This document shows positions 26,458 to 35,999 of a DNA stretch of 64,000 nucleotides, piece by piece. The DNA is taken from the NCBI RefSeq assembly GCF_000403435.2, contig NZ_KE159708.1, positions 62,001 to 126,000 on the forward strand, in the 5' to 3' direction. Under the pieces are notes generated by a model. That model saw only the letters and a list, made by a program, of their open reading frames with translations, was not told where the DNA came from and searched no databases. Position numbers and translations under genes: made by a program. The stretch is from Oscillibacter sp. 1-3. GTDB taxonomy: Bacteria; Bacillota; Clostridia; Oscillospirales; Oscillospiraceae. The first letter of the stretch is position 1; each line of letters starts with the position of its first letter.

Positions 26458-26660
26458 CCGGGTCCAGGGGCGGTTCCGCCCCTGGCGGGGTGCAGGGGCA
26501 GGGTCCCTGCTGGGGTGCGGGGCAAAGCCCCGTGTGCTCTCCATGGAGCGGCGGGTTGCAGTGTAAAAGTTTTATTATGGGAGTTCTGGCACTTTTTCTT
26601 GAAAGAAAAAGCAGCCAAAAAGAACTTTAGCAAGGGTTTTATTGCAGCTTCCTTAGACAG
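26458..26660. repeat. Palindrome-rich noncoding repeat
   Basis: A chain of short hairpins: CCAGGGGCGG/CCGCCCCTGG (26464-26485), GCAGGG/CCCTGC-type, GGGGC/GCCCC, and a near-palindrome CTTTTTCTTGAAAGAAAAAG at 26592-26611. The first hairpin shares its CCAGGGGCGG stem with hairpins at 32172 and 32421. No gene. Confidence 0.5.
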
Positions 26661-26662
26661 TG

Positions 26663-26697
26663 AAAAGGTCCCGGAGCATTGCTCCGGGACCTTTTTT
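26663..26697. terminator. Bidirectional terminator nitroreductase/nifJ
   Basis: GGTCCCGGAGC/GCTCCGGGACC stem with a 3-base loop, an A-run on one side and a T-run on the other, between converging genes. Confidence 0.85.
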
Positions 26698-26713
26698 ACA
26701 TTGGGACTGTGCC

Positions 26714-29700
26714 TCAGCCCTCGTACATGGCCTTGAGCTTCAGCAGGTGCTCGTAGCGATCCATCGCGGCCTTCTCGTTGCGCTGGAACAGCTCGCTGGC
26801 CCGGTCGGGGAACTCGCGGGTCAGACGGCTGTAACGGGCCTCGTTCATCAAGAACTCCTGATAGCCGCCCTTGGGCTCCTTGGAGTCCAGGGTGAACTTG
26901 GCGCCCTCCGCAGCCGGGTTAAACCGGAACAGATTCCAGTAGCCGCACTCCACGGCCTTCTTCATCTCGGCCTGGCAGTTCATCATGCCGCCCTTGATGC
27001 TGTGCATCTCGCAGGGAGAGTAGCCGATGATCAGAGACGGGCCGGGATAGGCCTCGGCCTCCTGAATGGCCTTGAGGGTCTGGGCGGGGTTGGCGCCCAT
27101 GGCCACCTGGGCCACGTAGATATAGCCGTAGCTCATGGCGATCTCCGCCAGGGACTTCTTCTTGATCTCCTTGCCGGCCGCGGCGAACTGCGCCACCTGG
27201 CCGATGTTGGAGGCCTTGGAGGCCTGACCGCCGGTGTTGGAGTAGACCTCGGTGTCGAAGACGAAGATGTTGACGTCGTTGCCGGAGGCCAGGACGTGGT
27301 CCACGCCGCCGAAGCCGATGTCATAGGCCCAGCCGTCGCCGCCGAAGATCCACACGGACTTCTTGGCCAGGTACTCCTTGTCCTTCAAAATCTCGGCAAC
27401 CAGCTTACAGGCGTCGCAGTCGCAGAACTGGGCGCCGCTGGCCTTGAGCTCCTTGGCGTGGGCCTGGAACTTGGGCAGCTGATCGCCGAAGACCTTGGCG
27501 GCGTCGGGGCTGGAGGTGAAGGCGACGATGGCGTCAACGGGCATGATGCTCTCTTCCAGCAGCTTGACGTACTCCTTGGCGGCCTCGCCGTTGGCGGCGC
27601 TGTCCTCCATGGTGTCCAGCCACTTCTGAGCGGCATCCTTCAAGGGCTGATAGGTGTGGGGCACCGCGATCAGGGCGCGGGTCCGGTCCGCCAGCCGGTC
27701 GCGGATGGCCTTCTGACCCAGATACATGCCCAAGCCGTGCTCGGCGTTGTCCTCGAACAGGGAGTTGGACCAGGCGGGGCCGTGGCCGTCCTTGTTGGTG
27801 CAGTAGGGAGAGGTGGCCGCAGGACCGCCCCAGATGGAGGAGCAGCCGGTGGCGTTGGAGATATACATCCGGTCGCCGAAGAGCTGGGTAATCAGGCGGG
27901 CATAGCTGGTCTCGGCGCAGCCGGCGCAGGAGCCGGAGAACTCAAGCAGAGGCTTGCGGAACTGGCTGCCCTTGACGGTGGCGTCCTGCATGTCCGCCTT
28001 TTCTTCGACCTTGGATACGCAGTAGTTGAAGACGTCCTGCTGGGCCGCCTCCTGCTCCTGGGGAACCATGGCCAGGGCGCTCACCGGGCACACGCCCACG
28101 CAGACGCCGCAGCCCATGCAGTCCAGAGGAGACACGGCCATGGTGTACTTGTACACGCCCTTGCCCTTACCGGCCTTGACGTCCACGATCTTGGCGGCGT
28201 CGGGGGCGTTCTTGGCCTCCTCCTCGCTGAGAGCGAAGGGACGGATGGTGGCGTGGGGGCAGACATAGGCGCAGTTGTTGCACTGGATGCACTTGGTGGA
28301 GTCCCAGTTGGGGACGGTGACGGCTACGCCGCGCTTTTCATAGGCGGCGGCGCCCAGCTCGAACTGGCCGTCCACGTGCTTGACAAAGGCGGAGACGGGC
28401 AGGCTGTCGCCGTCCATCTTGCCGACGGGGTTGAGGATGGTCTTGACCTGCTCCACAAGCTCCGGGCGGCCCTCCAGAACGGTGGTGTCGGGGGCGTCCT
28501 GAGCGGTGGCCCAGTCGGCGGGAACCTCGAACTTCTTGTAGGCGGTGGCGCCGGCGTCAATGGCCTTGTGGTTCATATCCACCACGTCCTGGCCCTTCTT
28601 CAGGTAGGAGTGAGTGGCGGCGTCCTTCATATAGCCGATGGCCTCGGCCTCGGGCATAACCTTGGCCAGGGAGAAGAATGCGGACTGGAGAATGGTGTTG
28701 GTGCGCTTGCCCATGCCGATCTCCTTGGCCAGGTCGATGGCGTTGATGGTGTAGACCTGGATGTTGTTCTCGGCGATATAGCGCTTGGCCACGGCAGGCA
28801 TGTGCTTGTTGATCTCCTCGTCAGACCACTGGCAGTTGATGAGGAAGGTGCCGCCGGGCTTCACATCGCGGACCATGGGGAAGGCCTTGATGATATAGGC
28901 GGGCACGTGGCAGGCCACAAAGTCGGCCTTGTTGATATAGTAGGGGGCGCGGATGGGCTGGTCGCCGAAGCGCAGGTGGCTGACGGTGACGCCGCCGGTC
29001 TTCTTGGAATCGTACTGGAAGTACGCCTGAACGTACTTGTCGGTGTGGTCGCCGATGATCTTGATGGAGTTCTTGTTGGCGCCCACGGTGCCGTCGCCGC
29101 CCAGGCCCCAGAACTTGCACTCGATGGTGCCGGCCGCCGCGGTGTTGGGGGCCTTGTGCTCCTCCAGGCTCAGGTGGGTCACATCGTCCACGATGCCGAT
29201 GGTGAACTGGCGCTTGGGAGCGGCCTTGCTCAGCTCCTCATACACGGCGAAGACGCTGCGGGGCGGGGTGTCCTTGCTGCCCAGACCGTAGCGGCCGCCG
29301 ATGACGGTGATGTCGTTCTTCCCGGCGTTGGCCAGGGCGGTGACCACGTCCATATACAGGGGCTCGCCCTGGGAGCCGGGCTCCTTGGTGCGGTCCAGAA
29401 CGGCGATCTTCTTGCAGCTTGCAGGGATGGCGGCGATCAGCTTGTCTGCGCGCCAGGGGCGGTACAGGCGGACCTTGATGAGGCCCACCTTCTCGCCGTG
29501 AGCGTTCATGTAGTCGATGACCTCCTCGGCCACGTCGCAGATGGAGCCCATGGCGATGATGACGCGGTCAGCGTCAGCGGCGCCGTAGTAGTTGAACAGC
29601 TGATAGTCGGTGCCAAGTTTCTCGTTGATCTTGCCCATATACTTCTCCACCACGTCGGGCAGAGCGTCGTAGTAGGGGTTGCAGGCCTCGCGGTGCTGGA

Positions 29701-30376
29701 AGAAGATGTCGCCGTTTTCGTGGGAGCCCCGCATGTTGGGACGCTCGGGGTTCAGGGCGTGCTTGCGGAAGGCGTCCACGGCCTCCATGTCGCACATCTC
29801 CTTCAGGTCCTCGTAGTCCCACACGGCCACCTTCTGGATCTCGTGGGAGGTCCGGAAGCCGTCGAAGAAGTTCAGGAAGGGAACGCGGCCCTCAATGGCG
29901 GCCAGGTGGGCCACAGGGGCCAGATCCATGACCTCCTGCACGTTGCCCTCGGCCAGCATGGCGAAGCCGGTCTGACGGCAGGCCATGACGTCGGAGTGGT
30001 CGCCGAAGATGTTCAGCGCGTGGCTGGAAACCGTACGGGCGGACACGTGGAACACGCAGGGCAGCAGCTCGCCGGCGATCTTGTACATATTGGGGATCAT
30101 CAGCAGCAGGCCCTGGGACGCGGTGTAGGTGGTGGTCATCGCGCCGGCGGCCAGAGAGCCGTGGACCGTGCCGGAAGCGCCGGCCTCGGACTGCATCTCG
30201 CACACCTTCACGGTGGTGCCGAAGATGTTTTTCTGACCAGCGGCAGCCCACTGGTCCACCAGGTCCGCCATGGGAGAGGACGGGGTGATGGGATAGATCC
30301 CCGCGACCTCGGTAAACGCGTAGCTGACATATGCAGCCGCGTTGTTGCCGTCCATGGACTTGAACTTTCTTGCCAT
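26714..30376 (-). CDS. nifJ: Pyruvate:ferredoxin (flavodoxin) oxidoreductase
   Basis: Oxidises pyruvate to acetyl-CoA and CO2 while reducing ferredoxin; the central fermentative enzyme of anaerobes. A single 1220-residue chain with the domains in order: N-terminal pyrimidine-binding domain, domain II/III, gamma domain, a two-[4Fe-4S] ferredoxin domain (CIQCNNCAYVCPH and CMGCGVCVGVCP, about residues 690-770), and the C-terminal thiamin-PP domain with GDGWAYDIG and a C-terminal extension. The start at 30376 follows AGGAGG at 9 bases; a GTG six bases upstream is possible. Needs thiamin-PP, which the thiamin salvage operon in this window would help supply. Confidence 0.96.
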   Translation of the reverse strand: MARKFKSMDGNNAAAYVSYAFTEVAGIYPITPSSPMADLVDQWAAAGQKNIFGTTVKVCEMQSEAGASGTVHGSLAAGAMTTTYTASQGLLLMIPNMYKIAGELLPCVFHVSARTVSSHALNIFGDHSDVMACRQTGFAMLAEGNVQEVMDLAPVAHLAAIEGRVPFLNFFDGFRTSHEIQKVAVWDYEDLKEMCDMEAVDAFRKHALNPERPNMRGSHENGDIFFQHREACNPYYDALPDVVEKYMGKINEKLGTDYQLFNYYGAADADRVIIAMGSICDVAEEVIDYMNAHGEKVGLIKVRLYRPWRADKLIAAIPASCKKIAVLDRTKEPGSQGEPLYMDVVTALANAGKNDITVIGGRYGLGSKDTPPRSVFAVYEELSKAAPKRQFTIGIVDDVTHLSLEEHKAPNTAAAGTIECKFWGLGGDGTVGANKNSIKIIGDHTDKYVQAYFQYDSKKTGGVTVSHLRFGDQPIRAPYYINKADFVACHVPAYIIKAFPMVRDVKPGGTFLINCQWSDEEINKHMPAVAKRYIAENNIQVYTINAIDLAKEIGMGKRTNTILQSAFFSLAKVMPEAEAIGYMKDAATHSYLKKGQDVVDMNHKAIDAGATAYKKFEVPADWATAQDAPDTTVLEGRPELVEQVKTILNPVGKMDGDSLPVSAFVKHVDGQFELGAAAYEKRGVAVTVPNWDSTKCIQCNNCAYVCPHATIRPFALSEEEAKNAPDAAKIVDVKAGKGKGVYKYTMAVSPLDCMGCGVCVGVCPVSALAMVPQEQEAAQQDVFNYCVSKVEEKADMQDATVKGSQFRKPLLEFSGSCAGCAETSYARLITQLFGDRMYISNATGCSSIWGGPAATSPYCTNKDGHGPAWSNSLFEDNAEHGLGMYLGQKAIRDRLADRTRALIAVPHTYQPLKDAAQKWLDTMEDSAANGEAAKEYVKLLEESIMPVDAIVAFTSSPDAAKVFGDQLPKFQAHAKELKASGAQFCDCDACKLVAEILKDKEYLAKKSVWIFGGDGWAYDIGFGGVDHVLASGNDVNIFVFDTEVYSNTGGQASKASNIGQVAQFAAAGKEIKKKSLAEIAMSYGYIYVAQVAMGANPAQTLKAIQEAEAYPGPSLIIGYSPCEMHSIKGGMMNCQAEMKKAVECGYWNLFRFNPAAEGAKFTLDSKEPKGGYQEFLMNEARYSRLTREFPDRASELFQRNEKAAMDRYEHLLKLKAMYEG

Positions 30377-30470
30377 AAACACTTACCTCCTATAAATCGC
30401 TGCCCTGCGGCAGCATCTTGCCAGACACACGGACTCCGGGGTGCTCTCCTCCGAAATCTCATGCGCCGCC

Positions 30471-30499
30471 ATTATATCACAGGTTGTTTTAGCTGTAAA
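30471..30499 (-). promoter_or_regulatory. Promoter of nifJ
   Basis: Minus-strand TTTACA (30494-30499), 17 bases, TATAAT (30471-30476), giving a leader of about 90 bases. Confidence 0.75.
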
Positions 30500-30651
30500 C
30501 CGGCACTTTGTTATTTTTTGCACAAGAATTTTCCTTTTCTGCGGATAGGACAAAACCACCCCGTTTTTTTCGGCACTTTTCCAAAAAGTGTTTCCCATGG
30601 AAACAGGTTTATGATATAGTGGTGGAAAACAGATCGGGAGGTGCCGCTTCC

Positions 30652-32169
30652 ATGGTGGTGAGCGTGCGGTCTTTGGGACTGAGCGGAATATCCGGGTACG
30701 AGGTCAGCGCGGAGTGCTTTCTCTCCGGGGGCCTGCCGGCATTTGATATAGTGGGTCTGCCCGACGCCGCCGTGCGGGAGGCCCGGGAGCGGGTCCGGGC
30801 GGCGGTGAAGAACTGCGGGGCCAAGTTCCCCGTCAGCCGCATCACGGTGAATCTGGCTCCGGCGGACCGGAAGAAGGCGGGGACTCTCTACGACCTGCCC
30901 ATTTTTGTGGGGCTGCTGGCCGCCGCCGGGGAGCTGCCGCCCCCGCCGCAGGACGCCGCCTTTCTGGGGGAGCTGTCCCTCACGGGCGCTTTGCGCGGCG
31001 TGGCGGGCGTTCTCCCCATGGCCCTGGCGGCGGAGAGGGCGGGGGTCCGCCGGCTCTTCGTCCCGGCGGACAATGCCGCCGAGGCCACCCTGGCCGGCGG
31101 GCTGACGGTCTACGGCGTGCCGGATGTGACGGCCCTGGCGGACCATCTCCGCGGAGCAAAGCCCTTGGCTCCCGCCCCGGCCTGGGTCCCCTCGGACACC
31201 GGGGCGGAGCTCCCGGATTTCCGGGACGTGATGGGGCAGGAGAATGTCAAGCGGGCCCTGGAGATTGCCGCCGCGGGCGGGCATAATATTTTGCTGATCG
31301 GCTCTCCCGGCGCGGGCAAGTCCATGCTGGCCAGGCGCCTGCCCTCCATCCTGCCGGACATGGGACGGGAGGAGGCCCTGGCGGCCTCCGGGGTCTGGTC
31401 TGCGGCGGGACTGGCGGACCCCAGGAACCCTCTGCTGACCCGCCGCCCTTTCCGCAGTCCCCATCACACGGTCTCCGCCGCCGCCCTCTCCGGCGGCGGG
31501 CCCGCCATGCGGCCGGGTGAGATCTCCCTGGCCCACAACGGCGTGCTGTTTTTGGATGAGCTGCCGGAGTTCCGCCGGGACGCGCTGGAGGTCCTGCGCC
31601 AGCCCCTGGAGGACGGAGAGGTCACCATCTCCCGGGCCGGAGGCACCCTGCGCCTCCCCGCCCGGTTCCAGCTGGTGTGCGCCATGAACCCCTGCCGCTG
31701 CGGCTGGCGGGGCCATCCCGACCGGCGGTGCACCTGCTCGGACCGGGAGGCGGCCAAATACGTAGAGAAGATCTCCGGTCCCCTGCTGGACCGCATCGAC
31801 CTCCACGTCACCGTCCCCTCGGTGGAGTACGAGGCCATGCGCCGCCGGGAGACGCCGGAGTCCTCCGCCGCGGTGAAGGCCCGGGCGGACGCCGCCCGCG
31901 CCCTCCAATCCCGCCGGTTTGCCGGAACGGACGTGACCTGCAACGCCCAGATGCCCCCGGCCATGGTGGGGTCCTTCTGCCGCCTGGATGCGGCGGGGGA
32001 GCGGATTTTGAAGGCCGCCTTTGAGCGCATGGGCCTTACGGCCCGGTCCCATGACCGTATTCTGCGGGTGGCCCGCACCATCGCGGACCTGGAGGGGGAG
32101 GCGGACATCGGGGCCGCCCATTTGGCGGAGGCGGTCCAGTACCGAAATACGGACATATTAAAAGGATAG
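30652..32169 (+). CDS. comM: YifB/ComM family Mg-chelatase-like AAA ATPase
   Basis: A 505-residue hexameric helicase-like ATPase; ComM promotes branch migration during natural transformation, though in many bacteria the role is untested. Domain order: N-terminal ChlI-like domain (SGLPAFDIVGLPDAAVREARERV class motif), AAA core with Walker A LIGSPGAGKSM and DELPEF, then a zinc-binding insert (CAMNPCRCGWRGHPDRRCTC) and the C-terminal ChlI_C. The start at 30652 is chosen for the GGGAGGTG site; longer readings are out of family. Confidence 0.92.
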   Translation: MVVSVRSLGLSGISGYEVSAECFLSGGLPAFDIVGLPDAAVREARERVRAAVKNCGAKFPVSRITVNLAPADRKKAGTLYDLPIFVGLLAAAGELPPPPQDAAFLGELSLTGALRGVAGVLPMALAAERAGVRRLFVPADNAAEATLAGGLTVYGVPDVTALADHLRGAKPLAPAPAWVPSDTGAELPDFRDVMGQENVKRALEIAAAGGHNILLIGSPGAGKSMLARRLPSILPDMGREEALAASGVWSAAGLADPRNPLLTRRPFRSPHHTVSAAALSGGGPAMRPGEISLAHNGVLFLDELPEFRRDALEVLRQPLEDGEVTISRAGGTLRLPARFQLVCAMNPCRCGWRGHPDRRCTCSDREAAKYVEKISGPLLDRIDLHVTVPSVEYEAMRRRETPESSAAVKARADAARALQSRRFAGTDVTCNAQMPPAMVGSFCRLDAAGERILKAAFERMGLTARSHDRILRVARTIADLEGEADIGAAHLAEAVQYRNTDILKG

Positions 32170-32171
32170 AA

Positions 32172-32449
32172 CCAGGGGCGGTCTTTCAGACCGCCCCTGA
32201 CAGGTTGTCGAAAAAGTCCCGTTGGACTTTTTCGACAACCTGTCAATGTCTCGATTTTCCAATCGTTTGACGATTGGAAAATCTGTCGCTTCGCTCCATA
32301 AACGTCTGCGGTGCAGACGTTTACAGACATTTGATCCAATACGAGGCGGGCGCTGCCCCCTCGCGCTCCCCCGCATTATCGGAAGCCTTTTTATTCTGGC
32401 TGGTAGTTTTCGACAGTCTGCCAGGGGCGGTCTTTAGACCGCCCCTGGT
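32172..32449. mobile_element. Hairpin-chain miniature element between two copies of a terminator
   Basis: Two near-identical hairpins (core CAGGGGCGGTCT/AGACCGCCCCTG, 32173-32199 and 32422-32448) flank about 220 bp. The interior carries three perfect hairpins: 21-bp arms at 32199-32219/32224-32244, 14-bp arms at 32253-32266/32270-32283, and 11-bp arms at 32299-32309/32313-32323. The interior ends share CAG(G/A)(T/C)TGTCGAAAA in inverted orientation (from 32201 and back from 32420). No coding capacity. It lies between converging comM and a flavodoxin gene. Confidence 0.65.
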
Positions 32450-32461
32450 TCTCCGCCGGTG

Positions 32462-33088
32462 TCACCGGATGAAATTCATCATCGGCCGGGGATCGCCCGC
32501 CGGAGCCGGCACCGCCGTGTCGTGCAGAACCTTTACCATCCAGGCCATGTTCCTCCCCAGCTTCCGGGCCACCGCCATGCCCTCCTGATCCTCCAGGACC
32601 TCGCCGGGGTCCGCGCCGTGGACGGCGCCCCAGTAGTCGGAGGTGACGATGACCATCTCCATGGCGTCCATGGTGCCCAGCAGCTGCTGGTAGGTCTCCA
32701 TGCCGCCGCTGCGGCGCAGGGTGCACAGCGCGCCGCCCGCCTTGCGGCGCAGCTGGTTGTCCCCGCAGCCCGCCGCCAGCATAAGGCGGTCCAGCACGCA
32801 CTTCATCCCTCCGGCGATGCCGCCGTGGTACACCGGGGAGGCCAGCAGGATGCCGTCGGCCTCAATGCAGGCGGCGATGATCTCGTTGACGCCGTCGTCA
32901 TCCCGGACGCAGCGGAGACTGCCGGTGTTCAGACAGTGATAGCAGGCCATGCAGGGGCGGACATCTGGACCGGGCTGAAAGACCTGGAACTCCACGCCCG
33001 CGGCCGTTACCTCCCGGCCCACGGCCTCCAGGCACCGGGCGGTGTTGCCGTTTTTGCGGGGACTTCCGTTGATGGCGACAATTTTCAT
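32462..33088 (-). CDS. Flavodoxin-fold NADPH-dependent FMN reductase family protein
   Basis: A 208-residue flavoprotein with the FMN phosphate loop INGSPRKNGNTARCLE at the N-terminus and SPVYHGGIAGGMKCVLDR in the middle. A cysteine cluster (CMACYHCLNTGSLRC, about residues 46-60) is typical of the clostridial subgroup and could bind a metal or Fe-S cluster. Probably an electron-transfer or quinone/iron-reducing protein; the substrate is unknown. It has its own promoter. Confidence 0.85.
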   Translation of the reverse strand: MKIVAINGSPRKNGNTARCLEAVGREVTAAGVEFQVFQPGPDVRPCMACYHCLNTGSLRCVRDDDGVNEIIAACIEADGILLASPVYHGGIAGGMKCVLDRLMLAAGCGDNQLRRKAGGALCTLRRSGGMETYQQLLGTMDAMEMVIVTSDYWGAVHGADPGEVLEDQEGMAVARKLGRNMAWMVKVLHDTAVPAPAGDPRPMMNFIR

Positions 33089-33117
33089 AAGGGGCCTCCT
33101 TTGAAGTTGATAAAACG

Positions 33118-33146
33118 ATTATATCCGGTCCCCGCCGGGATTGCAA
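33118..33146 (-). promoter_or_regulatory. Promoter of flavodoxin-fold gene
   Basis: Minus-strand TTGCAA (33141-33146), 17 bases, TATAAT (33118-33123). Confidence 0.7.
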
Positions 33147-33459
33147 GCGCCGGACGCCTGGTCCGCCGCCGCAGGAGGCGCTGCTCCAAAACCGTCCGCC
33201 AGAAACACCGGAGAGGTCCCCGGCGCTCCGTCCACCATGCGGCCCGTGACGCCGGACTCCCGCCAGGGCAGAATCGGCTCCCGAAAAGCCTCTGGAACGC
33301 ACGCTCCTGCGTCCGGCGGACAGCGCCTGCTTCAGTCTATATTACAGCAGGCAGGGATTGCGGCGGGGAGATCGGATCTTGAAAATAGGGCTTTCTCTTC
33401 CGGAAAAAACGCGCTATAATAGAGTCCGTAAATTTTAAGATCTATGGAGGATGATCCCC
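33147..33459 (+). other. Intergenic region before thiI
   Basis: Noncoding. A TATAAT at 33415-33420 with only a weak -35 (TTTCTC, 33392-33397) and the GGAGG at 33446-33450 precede thiI. Nothing else is recognised. Confidence 0.45.
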
Positions 33460-34638
33460 ATGCGGCAAAATGAGATGTTTCTGCTGAAGCTGGGCGAGGT
33501 GGTCCTGAAGGGCCAGAACCGCCGCTCCTTTGAGGACCGGCTTGTCACCAACGTCCGGCGGCGGCTGAAAAAATGCGGCAGCTTTCAGGTCTATGTCCGC
33601 CAGAGCACCATCTACGCCGAGCCGGTGAATGAGAGCTGCGACATGGAGGCGGCCTGGCAGGCGGCCCGGCAGGTGTTCGGCGTGGTGAGCGTGGCCCGGG
33701 CGGTGCCCTGCGAGAAGACCGTCCCCGCCATTGTGGAGACCGCCAGGACCTATCTTGCGGAGGCCTTTGCCCAGGCGAAGAGCTTCAAGGTGGAGAGCAA
33801 GCGGGCGGATAAGAACTACCCCATGAACTCCATCCAGGTCTCCCAGGCCGTGGGCGGAGATCTGGCGGAGCTGTTCCCCCACGTGGCGGTGGACGTGCAC
33901 AACCCGGACCTGACGGTCTACGTGGAGATCCGGGAGAAGTACGCCTACGTCCACGCCCCCGCCGTCCCCGGGGCCGGGGGTCTGCCGGTGGGCATGGGGG
34001 GCCACGCCGTCTCTCTGCTCTCCGGCGGGCTGGACAGCCCCGTATCCTCCTGGATGATGGCCCGCCGGGGCGTGGAACTGGAGATGGTCCACTTTGTCTC
34101 CCCGCCCTACACCTCCCAGCAGGCCCAGGACAAGGTGCTGGAGCTGGCCCAGCAGCTGACGGCCTGGTGCGGCCGGATGCTGGTTCACATCGTGCCCTTC
34201 ACGGAGATCCAGGAGGAGATCCGCCGCAAGTGCCCGGAGGAATATTTCACGTTGATTATGCGCCGCTTCATGATGCGCCTGGCGGAGGCCGTGGCGAGGC
34301 GGGCGGGGGCCAAGGCCCTGATTACCGGCGAGTCGCTGGGCCAGGTGGCCAGTCAGACGATGATGGCCCTGGCCGTGACGGACGACGTGGCCGGCATGCC
34401 CGTCCTGCGGCCCCTGATCGGCATGGACAAGGTGGAGATCATCCGGATGTCCCGGGAGATCGGAACCTATGAGACCTCCATTCTGCCCTACGAGGACTGC
34501 TGCACGGTGTTCACGCCCAGGCATCCCGCCACGCGGCCCAGCCTGGAGGACGTTCGAAAGGCGGAGGCCGCCCTGGATGTGGAGGGGTTGGCGGCCAAGG
34601 CCCTGGAGGGGGAGAGCTGGATCAGGGTGAAACCCTGA
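33460..34638 (+). CDS. thiI: tRNA 4-thiouridine synthase ThiI (no rhodanese domain)
   Basis: Adenylates and thiolates U8 of tRNA and can feed sulfur into thiazole synthesis. The 392-residue protein has a ferredoxin-like plus THUMP N-terminal half (to about 165) and a PP-loop ATPase with SGGLDSPVSSWMM. It lacks the C-terminal rhodanese domain of E. coli ThiI, so it needs a dedicated cysteine desulfurase, as in Bacillus; the window's NifS is a candidate. The start at 33460 is 9 bases after GGAGG; the ATG at 33451 touches the site and is unlikely. Confidence 0.94.
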   Translation: MRQNEMFLLKLGEVVLKGQNRRSFEDRLVTNVRRRLKKCGSFQVYVRQSTIYAEPVNESCDMEAAWQAARQVFGVVSVARAVPCEKTVPAIVETARTYLAEAFAQAKSFKVESKRADKNYPMNSIQVSQAVGGDLAELFPHVAVDVHNPDLTVYVEIREKYAYVHAPAVPGAGGLPVGMGGHAVSLLSGGLDSPVSSWMMARRGVELEMVHFVSPPYTSQQAQDKVLELAQQLTAWCGRMLVHIVPFTEIQEEIRRKCPEEYFTLIMRRFMMRLAEAVARRAGAKALITGESLGQVASQTMMALAVTDDVAGMPVLRPLIGMDKVEIIRMSREIGTYETSILPYEDCCTVFTPRHPATRPSLEDVRKAEAALDVEGLAAKALEGESWIRVKP

Positions 34639-34731
34639 GCGCTTTGCTCGCCCTCCGCCCGAAGGGCGGCACACCCCCCGTCCCGCCCGCAGGCGGACAC
34701 CCCCACTCCCTTGAAAAGGAAGGTCAACACT

Positions 34732-35985
34732 ATGTCCCATACAGCTGAAATCCTCGCCGTCGGCACAGAGCTTCTCCTCGGCAACATCGTAAATACCAAC
34801 GCCCAGGCCATCTCCCAGAGTCTCTCCGCCCTGGGAATCAACGTCTTCTGGCACACCGTTGTAGGCGACAACCCGGAGCGCCTGAAAGAGGCCCTGGACA
34901 TTGCCCGCCGCCGGGCGGACATCATCATCACCACCGGCGGCCTGGGGCCCACCTACGACGATCTGACCAAGCAGACCATCTGCGAGGCCTTCGGTCAAAG
35001 ATTGGTGCTCCACCCGGAGATTTTGGAGGACATCCGGAGCTTTTACGAGACCTCTCTCCACGTCCCCATGCCGGAGAACAACACCCAGCAGGCGGAGCTG
35101 CCGGAAAACGGCGTCATCTTCGATAACCCCGTGGGCACCGCCCCCGGCTGCGCCTTTGAGAGCGGCGGCGTCCATGTTCTCATGCTTCCCGGTCCGCCTC
35201 ATGAGATGTCCACCATGCTCCGCCGCTGCGCGGAGCCCTACCTGCGCAGGCTGTCCCACGAGGTCATCGTCTCCCGGGACATCATGACCTTCGGCATGGG
35301 GGAGAGCTCCGTGGAGGAGCTTCTGCGCAGCAGAATGACCCACATGACCAACCCCACCCTCGCCACCTACGCCAAACCCTTCGAGGTGCGCCTCCGGGCC
35401 ACCGCCAAGGCCGCCTCGGAGGAGGAGGCCTTGGCCATGCTGGCCCCTGTGGAGAAGATGGTCCGGAGCACCCTGGGAGACATCGTCTACGGCGTGGACG
35501 TGTCCGGCCTCGCGGAGGCCTGTCTGGGGCTGCTGAAGGACAAGGGGCTGACTCTGGCCACTGCCGAGAGCTGTACCGGCGGCATGGCGGCTGAGAGGCT
35601 CACCGCCATTCCCGGGGCCTCCGCAGTGTACCGCGGCGGCGTGGTGAGCTACTGGACCAGCGTCAAGGGGGATGTGCTCCAGGTTCCCCAAGAGATTCTG
35701 GATACATACGGCCCCGTGTCCGCGGAGTGCGCCCGGGCCATGGCGGAGGGCGCCCGGAAGATCACCGGGGCGGACATCGCCGTGTCCGTCACCGGAGCGG
35801 CGGGGCCGGACCCGGACGAACGGGGCGTCCCCGTGGGCATCGTCTATGTCGGGCTGGCGGCGCCGGAGGGAACCTTCTGCCGTTCCCTGGACCTGGGCCG
35901 GCGGCGGCGGGACCGCATCCAGGGCCTTGCGGCAAACCATGCCTTCGACGTGGTCCGGCGGTATCTGACGGGGCTTCCGGTCTGA
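34732..35985 (+). CDS. cinA: CinA-like competence/damage-inducible protein
   Basis: A 417-residue two-domain protein. The N-terminal MoCF-like domain (AEILAVGTELLLGNIVNTN, TTGGLGPTYDD) is linked to pyrophosphatase activity, and the C-terminal domain (ATAESCTGGMAAERLT, VTGAAGPDPDE) to NMN deamidase activity. Together they recycle pyridine nucleotides. It follows thiI by 93 bases without a promoter of its own, so it is probably co-transcribed. Start at 34732 after AAGGAAGG. Confidence 0.93.
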   Translation: MSHTAEILAVGTELLLGNIVNTNAQAISQSLSALGINVFWHTVVGDNPERLKEALDIARRRADIIITTGGLGPTYDDLTKQTICEAFGQRLVLHPEILEDIRSFYETSLHVPMPENNTQQAELPENGVIFDNPVGTAPGCAFESGGVHVLMLPGPPHEMSTMLRRCAEPYLRRLSHEVIVSRDIMTFGMGESSVEELLRSRMTHMTNPTLATYAKPFEVRLRATAKAASEEEALAMLAPVEKMVRSTLGDIVYGVDVSGLAEACLGLLKDKGLTLATAESCTGGMAAERLTAIPGASAVYRGGVVSYWTSVKGDVLQVPQEILDTYGPVSAECARAMAEGARKITGADIAVSVTGAAGPDPDERGVPVGIVYVGLAAPEGTFCRSLDLGRRRRDRIQGLAANHAFDVVRRYLTGLPV

Positions 35986-35999
35986 TGCCGCAGGGTACA

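Noticed and set aside
26660..30619. A 1319-codon open frame on the plus strand opposite nifJ
   Set aside because: It is the antisense shadow of a fully conserved gene in GC-rich DNA; its translation is low-complexity (Gly, His, Leu, Val-rich) with no domain.
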